A stretch of 35,945 bases of DNA from an uncultured Bacteroidota bacterium (lineage in GTDB: Bacteria; Bacteroidota; Bacteroidia; Bacteroidales; P3), in assembly GCA_902796265.1 (NCBI GenBank), contig CADBOG010000146.1, positions 1 to 35,945 on the forward strand, in the 5' to 3' direction. Both the position numbers and the translations under genes were made by a program. Below the pieces are notes generated by a model that did no database searches, was not told where the DNA came from, and saw nothing but the letters and a program-made list of their open reading frames with translations. Shown here piece by piece: positions 17,645 to 25,771 of the stretch (within the stretch, counting starts at the first letter, position 1; every line of letters begins with the position of its first letter).

Positions 17645-18265
17645 ATGCTTCTAAAGATATACGAAAACAATCCTAATTATCACGATGTCAACAAGGTGGC
17701 TGACGTGCTTAATGAGGGTGGAATTGTCATAATTCCCACCGATACGCTCTATGCTTTCGTCTGCAGCATGGAGTATAAGAAGTCGGTTGAAACCATTGCC
17801 CGTCTCAAGGGCTTCTCCCTCAAGCAGGCAAAATACTCTATGCTCTGCTCCTCACTCTCGCAGGTCTCCGAGTATGTGCGTCCGATGGATCGCGACACCT
17901 TCGCCATTCTCAAGAGCTCCCTTCCGGGACCTTTCACCTTCATCATGGATGCCTCTAACGAGGTGCCACGCAACTACCTCAATACCAACAAGACGATAGG
18001 CATCCGCGTACCCAACAACCCGATTTGCAATGCCATCATCGAAGCTGTTGGCAAACCCCTTATCAGCACCTCCGTGCGCACGCTTGACGAAGAACGCGAA
18101 TCGGAGTATGTTACTGACCCTGAGTTGATTTACGAACTCTTCGCCAAGCATGTCGACATCGTCGTCGACGGCGGAATAGGGGATGATATACCATCCACCG
18201 TAGTCGATTGCAGCGGCGGCAACTTGGAAATCATTCGACAAGGAAAAGGAGAGATAGAATTATGA
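17645..18265 (+). CDS. YciO/TsaC family protein (threonylcarbamoyl-AMP synthase fold)
   Basis: A 206-residue single-domain protein of the YrdC/Sua5 superfamily. Members of this fold make threonylcarbamoyl-AMP from threonine, bicarbonate and ATP for t6A37 in tRNA. The YciO branch is related but its role is less certain. Visible features are GGIVIIPTDTLYAF near the N-terminus, RLKGFSLKQAKYSMLCSSLS (the position of the KRP-type loop in Sua5), PGPFTFIM, KTIGIRVPNNPICNAIIEA and GKPLISTSV, and a C-terminal TVVDCSG. The KTIGIRVPNNP and SMLC segments fit YciO better than canonical TsaC, and there is no Sua5 C-terminal domain. The ATG at 17645 is supported by the promoter box just upstream. Its stop overlaps the next start (ATGA). 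Confidence 0.85.
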   Translation: MLLKIYENNPNYHDVNKVADVLNEGGIVIIPTDTLYAFVCSMEYKKSVETIARLKGFSLKQAKYSMLCSSLSQVSEYVRPMDRDTFAILKSSLPGPFTFIMDASNEVPRNYLNTNKTIGIRVPNNPICNAIIEAVGKPLISTSVRTLDEERESEYVTDPELIYELFAKHVDIVVDGGIGDDIPSTVVDCSGGNLEIIRQGKGEIEL

Positions 18266-18735
18266 AAATTACAATTTCAAATCACCAAAGACGGCAATCG
18301 GGTTTCCCAGGTTTCCTGGCACGAACAATCGTGCTCACTCTCGCCATCATTATCGCCATCCGCATACTTCCTGGTGTGCGTATCGAAGGCAGCAGCATCA
18401 CCGTCGCGGTCCTTACCGCACTCGTCATCTCACTTCTCGACAACTTCATTCGTCCCATACTTATATTCATCACCTTGCCATTCACGGTGTTGACGATGGG
18501 ACTCTTCATATTCGTAATCAACGCTTTGATTATCCAGTTGGCAGCTGCAATAGTAGGACCTTTCCAAGTTGACTCCTTCGGCTATGCACTCCTATTCAGC
18601 CTCATTATTACGCTGCTTAACTATCTCCTTGAGCTTCCGAACAAATGGCTCAACAAGACCCAATACAAACCCCGCAATCACGACTCCGATACCGACGATG
18701 AAGGCTTCACACCTTATGAGGAAGTCGACGGTTGA
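18262..18735 (+). CDS. YvlD-like small membrane protein (phage holin family 4 superfamily)
   Basis: 157 residues, with four hydrophobic segments at about 18-36, 44-62, 66-90 and 95-118, then a hydrophilic acidic tail (DSDTDDEGFTPYEE). The pattern LPGVRIEGSSITVAVLTALVISLLDNFIRPILIFITLPFTVLTMGLF is that of the YvlD/holin-4 family, widespread integral inner-membrane proteins whose role is not known; no lysis function should be assumed outside phage. The start ATG at 18262 overlaps the upstream stop codon by ATGA, so translation is coupled to the YciO-like gene. A longer in-frame start at 18208 would lie inside that gene and is unlikely. Confidence 0.85.
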   Translation: MKITISNHQRRQSGFPGFLARTIVLTLAIIIAIRILPGVRIEGSSITVAVLTALVISLLDNFIRPILIFITLPFTVLTMGLFIFVINALIIQLAAAIVGPFQVDSFGYALLFSLIITLLNYLLELPNKWLNKTQYKPRNHDSDTDDEGFTPYEEVDG

Positions 18736-18815
18736 TAACTGGAACATCTATACAATTCCTAATTATAACGCAAAACCTTTTAACCTTATAACCTTATCAA
18801 ACTTTAAATAGCATC

Positions 18816-19718
18816 ATGCAAAAATTCACCACAGTAGCATCATTAAAGCAAGCAGTTGCAAATGCCAAATCAGAAGGCAAAACCGTAGGTCTCGTCCCCA
18901 CAATGGGTGCCCTTCACGAAGGTCATCTGTCCCTGATACGCAAAGCCAAAGAGCAGAACGACATCGTTGTCGTAAGCCTTTTTGTCAACCCCATACAGTT
19001 TAATAACAAGGAAGACCTCGCAAAATACCCACGCACAGTAGATGCCGATTGCGAGAAGATCGAAAAGCTTGAGAATGAGCTTCAACCAGGCAGCAATGTT
19101 ATCTTTGCCTTTATTCCTTCCGTCGAGGAGATGTACCCCGAACCCGTAAAGGACGAATATCATTTCGGTCCTCTCGAGGAGGTTATGGAAGGTCCGCAGC
19201 GTCCTGGCCATTTCTCTGGCGTCGCCGTTGTGGTGCGTCGTCTGTTCGACATCGTTGAGCCTAAGCGTGCCTATTTCGGTGAGAAGGATTATCAGCAGCT
19301 CGCCATCATCCGCAACCTTATAGAGCAAATCAAGTACCCCATCGAGATTGTCGCTTGCCCCATAGTGCGTGCCGACGACGGTCTTGCCCTTAGCAGTCGC
19401 AACATGCGCCTCTCACCCGAAGCAAGAGCCATTGCTCCTGCCATCAACGCCACCTTGGAACAAGCTGCCGAAATGGCAGAATGTGAGGATGTTGACGATG
19501 TTAAGGAATGGGTAATGGATACTCTTGGCTCTTTCCATGAGGTCAATGCCGAGCAATGCCCCAATGGCCTTAAGTTTGAACCCGAATACTTCGAGATAGT
19601 AAATGCAAAGACCTTGCAACCCATTGAGAATTGGGAAGATGCCGCCGAAGATGGAGCTGTTGGATGCATAGCCGTATGGCTCGATGGCGTCCGCCTCATC
19701 GACGTCGTCAAATTCTGA
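18816..19718 (+). CDS. panC: Pantothenate synthetase
   Basis: PanC condenses pantoate with beta-alanine using ATP (via a pantoyl-adenylate) to give pantothenate, the precursor of coenzyme A. 300 residues. The nucleotide-binding HxGH signature is LVPTMGALHEGHLSLI with His34 and His37. Other conserved parts are SLFVNPIQFNNKEDLAKYPRT, GPQRPGHFSGVAVVVRRLFDIV, RAYFGEKDYQQLAIIRNLI and the KMSKS-like ALSSRNMRLSPEA. About 25 residues longer than many PanC because of inserted acidic segments (for example EKLENELQPGSN and CEDVDDVKEW). panD, the frequent neighbour, is not in the window. Confidence 0.96.
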   Translation: MQKFTTVASLKQAVANAKSEGKTVGLVPTMGALHEGHLSLIRKAKEQNDIVVVSLFVNPIQFNNKEDLAKYPRTVDADCEKIEKLENELQPGSNVIFAFIPSVEEMYPEPVKDEYHFGPLEEVMEGPQRPGHFSGVAVVVRRLFDIVEPKRAYFGEKDYQQLAIIRNLIEQIKYPIEIVACPIVRADDGLALSSRNMRLSPEARAIAPAINATLEQAAEMAECEDVDDVKEWVMDTLGSFHEVNAEQCPNGLKFEPEYFEIVNAKTLQPIENWEDAAEDGAVGCIAVWLDGVRLIDVVKF

Positions 19719-19795
19719 TGCAGGATTACGCATACCGAAAAGAGTGGGTAAGAGGAGTTATGTCCGCTAAATGGCTAAATTACAATAGTTAACTT

Positions 19796-20629
19796 ATGAA
19801 ACGAGGAAAGAACATCTGCCACCAACTCAAAGCCCTCCGTCGCCAAATTGCCGACGAGAATGGCATCGAGCTACAACAACCGGAGTGTACCTACGAAGGC
19901 GAATGTAGGGGCACCTGTCCTCGTTGTGAGTATGAGCTGCACTATCTTGAGAATGAACTCACTCACCGTCAGGCGTTAGGAAAAGCTGTGACCGTTGCGG
20001 GAATAAGTCTGACATTGGCGTCGTGTGGAGGCGAAACAGCATCATCATCCAAGATTCTCAGTCGTGCGGACGATACTTATGAGGTTATCCAAACGGGTGG
20101 AATTGAGGAGGAAGATGACGATTTGGATGTGCTGAACACTACTGATGCCGACACGCTTGAATTGGAAGGCATCGCTATACTGAATCCAGTTGACCATTTC
20201 GATACTAGCGAGCCTGCCTATTCCTTCAAGATTAAAGATGGAAGCCCCAATGAGAGTAATGAAGCATCTGGTTCCTTGGTTGCTGAACCTGAGGATGAGG
20301 AATTTGTCGAGGAAGAGGAAATGCTGTTGGGCATGATAAATGAGAAATTTGCTGAATTCCCAGGTGGAGAAGATTCTCTGTATGCCTTCTTGAACAAAAA
20401 TATCAAATACCCCTCCGAATTAGATACTTCGGGTATAGTTGTTGTTAAGTTTACTATAGAGAAAGATGGTAGTATTACTAATCCCTCTATTCTTCGTGAT
20501 ATTGGAGGCGGTGCTGGTGAAGAAGTGTTGAGAGTTGTGCGTTTGATGCCCAAGTGGAAACCAGGCTCATATTTAGATAAACCAGTAAGGCAAGAGTTCA
20601 CTCTCCCTGTAGATTTTTCCAATAAATAA
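19796..20629 (+). CDS. TonB C-terminal domain protein with cysteine-rich N-terminal module
   Basis: 277 residues in four parts. Residues 1-60 are a basic and cysteine-rich module (Cys8, then C31, C37, C41, C44 in ECTYEGECRGTCPRCE). Residues 62-77 form a short hydrophobic segment (AVTVAGISLTLASC) resembling a membrane anchor or a lipobox. Residues 78-195 are an acidic linker. Residues 195-277 look like a TonB C-terminal domain (FLNKNIKYPSELDTSGIVVVKF and then VLRVVRLMPKWKPG), which in true TonB contacts the TonB box of outer-membrane receptors. The cysteine module recurs in Bacteroidales proteins, but its function is unknown to me. It lies in the same direction as panC and the M1 peptidase. 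An active energy transducer would also need ExbB/ExbD, which are absent here. Confidence 0.8.
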   Translation: MKRGKNICHQLKALRRQIADENGIELQQPECTYEGECRGTCPRCEYELHYLENELTHRQALGKAVTVAGISLTLASCGGETASSSKILSRADDTYEVIQTGGIEEEDDDLDVLNTTDADTLELEGIAILNPVDHFDTSEPAYSFKIKDGSPNESNEASGSLVAEPEDEEFVEEEEMLLGMINEKFAEFPGGEDSLYAFLNKNIKYPSELDTSGIVVVKFTIEKDGSITNPSILRDIGGGAGEEVLRVVRLMPKWKPGSYLDKPVRQEFTLPVDFSNK

Positions 20630-20672
20630 ACGTTTTTCAATCAGAAACGATAGAAAGAACCTGAATACGAAT

Positions 20673-23012
20673 ATGAAGACAAAAACACTCCTTTTGCTCA
20701 TCTCCTTGCTCTTTTGTGGCAGGATTATTGCCCAAAATGGTGTTGCCGACAGCATCGACGCTCTCCATTACGACTTACAACTTGATATCGGAAACCTGCA
20801 TAATAGGCAGATTTCAGGGTCGGCTGCCGTCACAATGCGTATATTGCGTCACGTCGATAGCCTTGCCCTCGAACTATGCCCCTCGACGATTGATTCGGTG
20901 CTTGTTGACGGCATCAACATCCCCTTTAACTACGACCAGCAACATCGCTTGCTGACCACACATTTCGGTGGCTCTGTTGGCGATACTGTGACTATGACTG
21001 TCTTCTACCGCAAGGGTCAGCATGTTATGCCGCAGGAATGGGGCGGTTTCTACTTCGACGACAATATCTACTACAATCTCGGCATAGCCATATACGAATA
21101 TCCCCATAATGCCGGCAAGGCGTGGTTCCCGTGCCGCGACAACTTTACCGACAAAGCCACCTATAGTTTGCGCATAACCGCAAAACCCGGCTGGAGGGCG
21201 ATATGCAGCGGTGTGAAGACAGGTGAGGTTGAATATGCCGACGGCAGCCTTATGACTGCTTGGAGCCTCAATCATCCGACACCTACCTACCTCGTTGGCG
21301 TCGCTGTGGCTCCTTTCCATATTATTGAACGTGTTTATGAAAGTGAATACGCCACCTATCCCGCTATTCTTGGTTTCATCGGTCACGACAGCACCAATGT
21401 GTGGCGAACTTACGAACACATGAGCAAAGTGATACCAATGTTCGAGCGTTGCTTCGGCCCTTACCGCTGGGACAGAGTTGGTTATGTCTCTACTACAAGG
21501 GGCTCGATGGAGCATGTGGCCAATATCGCCTTTACCACCAACTGTATGTCATCGCAGCAAGAGCCTTGCCTCGCGACGATGAGCCATGAGTTTGCCCATT
21601 CTTGGTTCGGCAACCTCATTACATGCACCACCAGTAAGGATATGTGGATAAATGAGGGTGGTGCCTCCTTCTGTGAGGAGGTCGCTATTCAGGCAATCAC
21701 CCAAGATGAAGATTCTCTCCATTATCGTGACTACGCTCGCCATAATCTTCGCAATGTGTTGCTTACCACTCATCTTTCGGACGGAGGATTCAAACCGCTT
21801 TACGGGCAGACACCGCAATATACTTATGGTTCAACGGTGTATAATAAAGGTGCCACCGTTTGGCATTCACTTCGTGGATATATGGGTGATAAATTGTTCT
21901 ATTCCTCTTTGCGCCGTCTCTTCGAAAGTGCAGCCTTCAAGAATCTGGATAGTTGGCAGCTTCGCGACAGCCTTTCGGCATATAGTGGCATCGATCTTAC
22001 CGACTTCTTCGACTTTCATGTCTTCCGCCCTGGGTTCGTTGATTATGTTATAGATTCTCTCGAACAGTCAGCCAATTCGACAACAATTCATCTACGCCAG
22101 AAGCTCTATGGTACTGATACCATGATGGATGGCAATCGCGTATGGGTTACCTTCTTCTCGCAAAATATGGAGTCAGAGAAACGGCTTGTGACCTTTGATG
22201 GCGAGTCGACTGCCGCTACCTTCCAGTTGCCTTTTGAGCCAGCATTCGCCATAGTTGACTTTGATGAGGAACTCTCGAAAGCTGCCCTGGCACAACAGAC
22301 AACAATCAAGACAAAAGGTTCTGTGGTGATGGATGATGCCCTCTGTCGTATCGATACCCGCAAAGTGGTTGATGGCGATAGTGCATGGCTGCATGTCACC
22401 CACCATTGGTCGAGCCCCGATACTAGCCTTAGTCCTCAGATATTGAAGATGGCCGACCGCTACTGGACAGTCGAAGGCCGCATTCCTGACGGATTCCTTA
22501 TGTCTGGCATGTTTTATTATAGCCGTATGGGCGATGACTACACTCTCGACGACAATCTTATAACGTCTACTTCCGATTTCGGAATCCTGCGTCTTATGTA
22601 CCGTCGTGATGCTAGCGAAAATTGGCGTGTTGCCACCTCGCGTCACACCGACGATATCTCGCAGGGTTACTTCGTCAACACTACCCTTAAACTTGGCGAA
22701 TATACTCTCGCACTTATCGACACCAGCTATGTCTCCATAGAGGTTCCTGTCGATGGTTCATTTCTGGACATTTGCCCCAACCCATCTAACGGAAGAATAG
22801 TTGTCAAGTCGTCTATCGGTTCAACTGTTAAACAATATGATGATTCATTTATTCTGGAGGTAATCAATCCTGCAGGACAAATGGTTAAGCGTTTTAGCGA
22901 GGTTGGTTGCGGTAAAGAATTAGAACTCGGGCTCCCCGCAGGCTTCTATGTTGTGAAGGTCTTGAACCCCAATGGGAAACTCTTAGTGAGCAAAAAAATA
23001 CAGATTTTTTGA
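20673..23012 (+). CDS. M1 family aminopeptidase secreted by T9SS (type A sorting tail)
   Basis: 779 residues. Signal peptide MKTKTLLLLISLLFCGRIIAQ. The M1 N-terminal beta domain (about 25-220) is followed by the catalytic domain with the zinc site HEFAH (His305, Glu306, His309), an 18-residue spacer and Glu328. The exopeptidase motif is GSMEH (277-281) rather than the usual GAMEN. The last ~80 residues, from FLDICPNPSNGRIVV to the end KKIQIF, form a T9SS type A sorting domain with the PNP-NG pattern and the LPAGFYVVKV strand. The enzyme is therefore predicted to be exported through SprA and anchored to the surface or released. Role: cell-surface peptide degradation for nutrition. Confidence 0.92.
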   Translation: MKTKTLLLLISLLFCGRIIAQNGVADSIDALHYDLQLDIGNLHNRQISGSAAVTMRILRHVDSLALELCPSTIDSVLVDGINIPFNYDQQHRLLTTHFGGSVGDTVTMTVFYRKGQHVMPQEWGGFYFDDNIYYNLGIAIYEYPHNAGKAWFPCRDNFTDKATYSLRITAKPGWRAICSGVKTGEVEYADGSLMTAWSLNHPTPTYLVGVAVAPFHIIERVYESEYATYPAILGFIGHDSTNVWRTYEHMSKVIPMFERCFGPYRWDRVGYVSTTRGSMEHVANIAFTTNCMSSQQEPCLATMSHEFAHSWFGNLITCTTSKDMWINEGGASFCEEVAIQAITQDEDSLHYRDYARHNLRNVLLTTHLSDGGFKPLYGQTPQYTYGSTVYNKGATVWHSLRGYMGDKLFYSSLRRLFESAAFKNLDSWQLRDSLSAYSGIDLTDFFDFHVFRPGFVDYVIDSLEQSANSTTIHLRQKLYGTDTMMDGNRVWVTFFSQNMESEKRLVTFDGESTAATFQLPFEPAFAIVDFDEELSKAALAQQTTIKTKGSVVMDDALCRIDTRKVVDGDSAWLHVTHHWSSPDTSLSPQILKMADRYWTVEGRIPDGFLMSGMFYYSRMGDDYTLDDNLITSTSDFGILRLMYRRDASENWRVATSRHTDDISQGYFVNTTLKLGEYTLALIDTSYVSIEVPVDGSFLDICPNPSNGRIVVKSSIGSTVKQYDDSFILEVINPAGQMVKRFSEVGCGKELELGLPAGFYVVKVLNPNGKLLVSKKIQIF

Positions 23013-23183
23013 TTTTTAAGATTTTTTTTCATTTCCCCGTCAACTTTTTTGCCTTTTGATGTACACTATAAGGTGAATTAATTGTTTAATTCTTTCAATT
23101 ATTGAATAACCGTAAACCCATAAAACAGATTCGCCATCGACTTAGAATGCATCATAGAAGGTTGTCGCAAAGGCGACGCAGCT

Positions 23184-23684
23184 ATGCAGAAAGCTCTGTA
23201 TGACCGCTTTAGTGGCAAGTTCTATGTGCTATGCCAACGTTATTCGCCTAATGACTCGGTGGCGCAGGAAGTTTTGAGTGACGGATTCTTATGTGTGTTT
23301 GAACAGATTAATAACTACAGAGGTGAAGGCTCTTTCGAAGGATGGATGCGTACTATTTTTCTCCGCTATGCGATACGTCGCTATAAACAGGAGAACCGAC
23401 ATGAGAAAGTCAATATTGATGAAGAGAACAAACTGCCACATGTTGTTAGCAACCATGAATCGCAACTTGATGTTCGCAAGGCACTCATGGATGCCATGCG
23501 GCAACTTCCTGCTATCGAACGCCAGACATTCAACCTGGTAGCCGTTGAGGGATACAAGTTGGATGAGGCTGCCAAGTTGTTGGAAGAGAACCTCTCTACA
23601 CTAAAGTCGCGATACTATAAGGTATTGCAGAAAATGAAGACAATGCTGACAAAAACATTAGGAGAAGAATACCTTAAGGAATAG
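23184..23684 (+). CDS. RNA polymerase ECF-like sigma-70 factor
   Basis: 166 residues from the first ATG. Region 2 is seen as RYSPNDSVAQEVLSDGFLCVF, GSFEGWMRTIFLRYAIRRYKQ; region 4 as LPAIERQTFNLVAVEGYKLDEAAKLL and STLKSRYYKVLQKMKTML, the helix-turn-helix that reads the -35 element. Both are typical of Bacteroidota ECF factors. The family's usual N-terminus (DLE-x-IIEGCRKGD) is encoded in frame just upstream (from 23136) but only ATC, TTA and ATA codons are there, so the true start may be non-canonical. The next gene encodes an anti-sigma-like protein, so the factor is probably held inactive at the membrane. The 171-bp gap upstream contains no strong promoter box. Confidence 0.92.
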   Translation: MQKALYDRFSGKFYVLCQRYSPNDSVAQEVLSDGFLCVFEQINNYRGEGSFEGWMRTIFLRYAIRRYKQENRHEKVNIDEENKLPHVVSNHESQLDVRKALMDAMRQLPAIERQTFNLVAVEGYKLDEAAKLLEENLSTLKSRYYKVLQKMKTMLTKTLGEEYLKE

Positions 23685-23793
23685 TGATAAAAGAACCTTT
23701 AACATCGCAACGAACAAATCAGTCATAGATGCTCATTTAGAGCTTGATATTTTTAGAATCTTTTGAATTAATTTCTTGTAAAGCTGGTAAAGA

Positions 23794-24714
23794 ATGAATA
23801 TAGAAGAAATAGCACACTCGGTTTTTGAGAATGCCTCACAGGAGCCTCCTAAAGAGGTGTGGGAGGGCATTGAAGCCAAGCTTCATGGCTCTTCTGCTGT
23901 CTCTAAAATGGGCAAACGTCGCTGGATATGGACAGCGGGGGCAGGTGCTGTTGTTGCAGCCGCCCTTGCTTTTGCAACATCATTTTATTATTCGAATTCG
24001 AAAAACAATCATGAACCTGTTGCCCAATTAACCAATATCGACTCGATAGTTGAAGTCCCCATTGACGCAAGGGTAGGGGATATCCAAAAGGAAACAGTTG
24101 GTGACGACTCGTTTGATAGTGAGGCTGTCAATAATAGTCACTCTATAGCAAGCACTAATAAGGCTATCAATACTAACGGTGGTGAAGTTCGAAAAGAAGC
24201 TGTTAAGAAATCTTCTGGCACGTCAGATGGCAAAATGGCTGTAGTGTCTAATGCTCCATCAAGAAGCAATTCATCTAACACTAATGTTGCTAAAACTGAA
24301 GTGACTCCAGTTGAGGATGATCAGGATTTCGACCTCCTTGAGTATCAGCTTTTATCGCACGAGTATGATATCCCTTCCGATTCTCGTTCTCAGGTCAAGA
24401 AGACTGACTCAAAGTCGGCTGAGCAATCTGAAAAGCCACAAGCCACCAAAGCTGAAGATCCAGCAATAAAAATCCCGAACATAGTATCCCCTAATGGAGA
24501 TGGGTATAATGATTGTTGGCGTATCCCCGACCTTGCAAGATATGGTAAAGCTTCCGTTCAGATTTTTACCGCAAGGAGCAAGCGTGTCTATTCGTCAGAC
24601 GACTATCGTGGAGAATTCTGTGGCGACGACCTCCCATCGGGCAACTATTTCTATGTGCTCACTATCCGTCATCTTAACTATACCAGACGTGGTGTCTTGG
24701 TAATCAAAAGGTAG
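23794..24714 (+). CDS. Anti-sigma-like single-pass membrane protein with T9SS type B sorting domain
   Basis: 306 residues. Residues 1-40 match the short cytoplasmic segment of Bacteroidota anti-sigma factors (SVFENASQEPPKEVWEGIEAKL). A basic KRRW precedes a single transmembrane helix (about 45-67), then a long Ser/Asn/Lys/Asp-rich periplasmic linker (68-222), then residues 225-306 form a gliding-motility-associated (CHU_C) C-terminal domain: PNIVSPNGDGYNDCWRIPDL, ASVQIFTARSKRVY, LPSGNYFYVLTI and GVLVIKR. That domain is normally the T9SS type B export signal of surface adhesins. Here it hangs from an inner-membrane anchor, next to a sigma factor (110 bp upstream). I infer a role in sensing T9SS state; the sorting domain may alternatively be a relic or a binding domain. 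Confidence 0.82.
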   Translation: MNIEEIAHSVFENASQEPPKEVWEGIEAKLHGSSAVSKMGKRRWIWTAGAGAVVAAALAFATSFYYSNSKNNHEPVAQLTNIDSIVEVPIDARVGDIQKETVGDDSFDSEAVNNSHSIASTNKAINTNGGEVRKEAVKKSSGTSDGKMAVVSNAPSRSNSSNTNVAKTEVTPVEDDQDFDLLEYQLLSHEYDIPSDSRSQVKKTDSKSAEQSEKPQATKAEDPAIKIPNIVSPNGDGYNDCWRIPDLARYGKASVQIFTARSKRVYSSDDYRGEFCGDDLPSGNYFYVLTIRHLNYTRRGVLVIKR

Positions 24715-24778
24715 TATGCCTGCTATTGTTCGTTATTAAACGTGGAAGATAATCAAAGACACTTAACGAATTAAGACA

Positions 24779-25756
24779 ATGATTAATAAAACAGAAAAAT
24801 ATACCCTTCTTGCAAAGCAGATAGAGAGCTTGCTTTCTGACGAGAAAGATACTATTGCTGCAATGGCAAATGTCGCAGCATTGATACATGATACGTTTCG
24901 TTTCTGGTGGACAGGCTTTTATCGTGTTATAGATGGCGAATTGCTGCTTGGACCTTTCCAAGGCCCGGTGGCTTGTATGCACATAGGATATGGCAAAGGT
25001 GTCTGTGGTACAGCTTGGAAAGAACGTCGTAGCATCGTGGTACCTGATGTGGAGCAATTCCCTGGCCATATTGCATGTAGCAGCGAGAGCCGTAGTGAGA
25101 TAGTAGTTCCAGTCATTCAGCACGACAGAGTTGTTGCTGTGCTTGATATTGATAGTCGTGAACTAGGCACCTTTGATGAGATAGATAAAGAATGGTTGGA
25201 GAAGATTGTGCTTTCCTTGCCAGCTTTCAATTTGCCGGAAAGCGAGATATTTCTTGCTGCTGGATGCTTCTGGGGTGCAGAGAAATATCTTAAGCTGATA
25301 GAAGGTGTTACCTTTACAGAGGTTGGTTTCGCCAATGGCAACACCGATAATCCTACATATAAAGAGGTTTATACCGACCAGACGGGATATGCAGAGACGG
25401 TACACTTGCGCTATAACCCCACTATTGTGAGCCTGCGCTTCTTGCTTGAGATGTATTTAAAGGCGATTGACCCGACCAGCCTTAACAAACAGGGTGAAGA
25501 TGAGGGTACGCGCTACCGTACGGGTATCTACTATAATGACCCTGCAGACCTTCCCATTGTGGATGATGTTGTGGCAGAAGAGGCTAAGAAGTATGGTTTG
25601 CCGTTACAGGTCGAGGTGGAACCTTTACGCAATTTCTACCCCGCAGACGAATACCATCAGGATTATCTCGACAAGAATCCATCTGGTTATTGTCATCTAC
25701 CCATAGCTCTCTTTGAACTCGCCAGAAAAGCTAAAGACCCACATAAAAGCAATTAA
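24779..25756 (+). CDS. Fused free-methionine-(R)-sulfoxide reductase (GAF) and MsrA
   Basis: 325 residues. Residues 1-145 are a fRMsr (YebR/MsrC-type GAF) domain. Its three redox cysteines, Cys66, Cys76 and Cys100, match E. coli Cys84, Cys94 and Cys118 at a constant offset of 18, in the contexts GPVACMHIG, GKGVCGTAW and QFPGHIACSS. Residues 155-325 are a complete MsrA: catalytic Cys163 in GCFWG, then DQTGYAETVHL, DPTSLNKQGEDEGTRYRTGI and a probable resolving Cys305 (PSGYCHL). The enzyme should reduce both free Met-(R)-SO and Met-(S)-SO in the cytoplasm (no signal peptide). No MsrB is present nearby. The junction (about 146-155) is only a short linker with no stop or frameshift, so the fusion is genuine. 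Confidence 0.93.
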   Translation: MINKTEKYTLLAKQIESLLSDEKDTIAAMANVAALIHDTFRFWWTGFYRVIDGELLLGPFQGPVACMHIGYGKGVCGTAWKERRSIVVPDVEQFPGHIACSSESRSEIVVPVIQHDRVVAVLDIDSRELGTFDEIDKEWLEKIVLSLPAFNLPESEIFLAAGCFWGAEKYLKLIEGVTFTEVGFANGNTDNPTYKEVYTDQTGYAETVHLRYNPTIVSLRFLLEMYLKAIDPTSLNKQGEDEGTRYRTGIYYNDPADLPIVDDVVAEEAKKYGLPLQVEVEPLRNFYPADEYHQDYLDKNPSGYCHLPIALFELARKAKDPHKSN

Positions 25757-25771
25757 ACCCAAACTGACATA

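Noticed and set aside
18262-18735. Prophage remnant, because of the holin-like family name
   Set aside because: The YvlD-like family is mostly chromosomal. No other phage gene, attachment site or composition change is seen around it.
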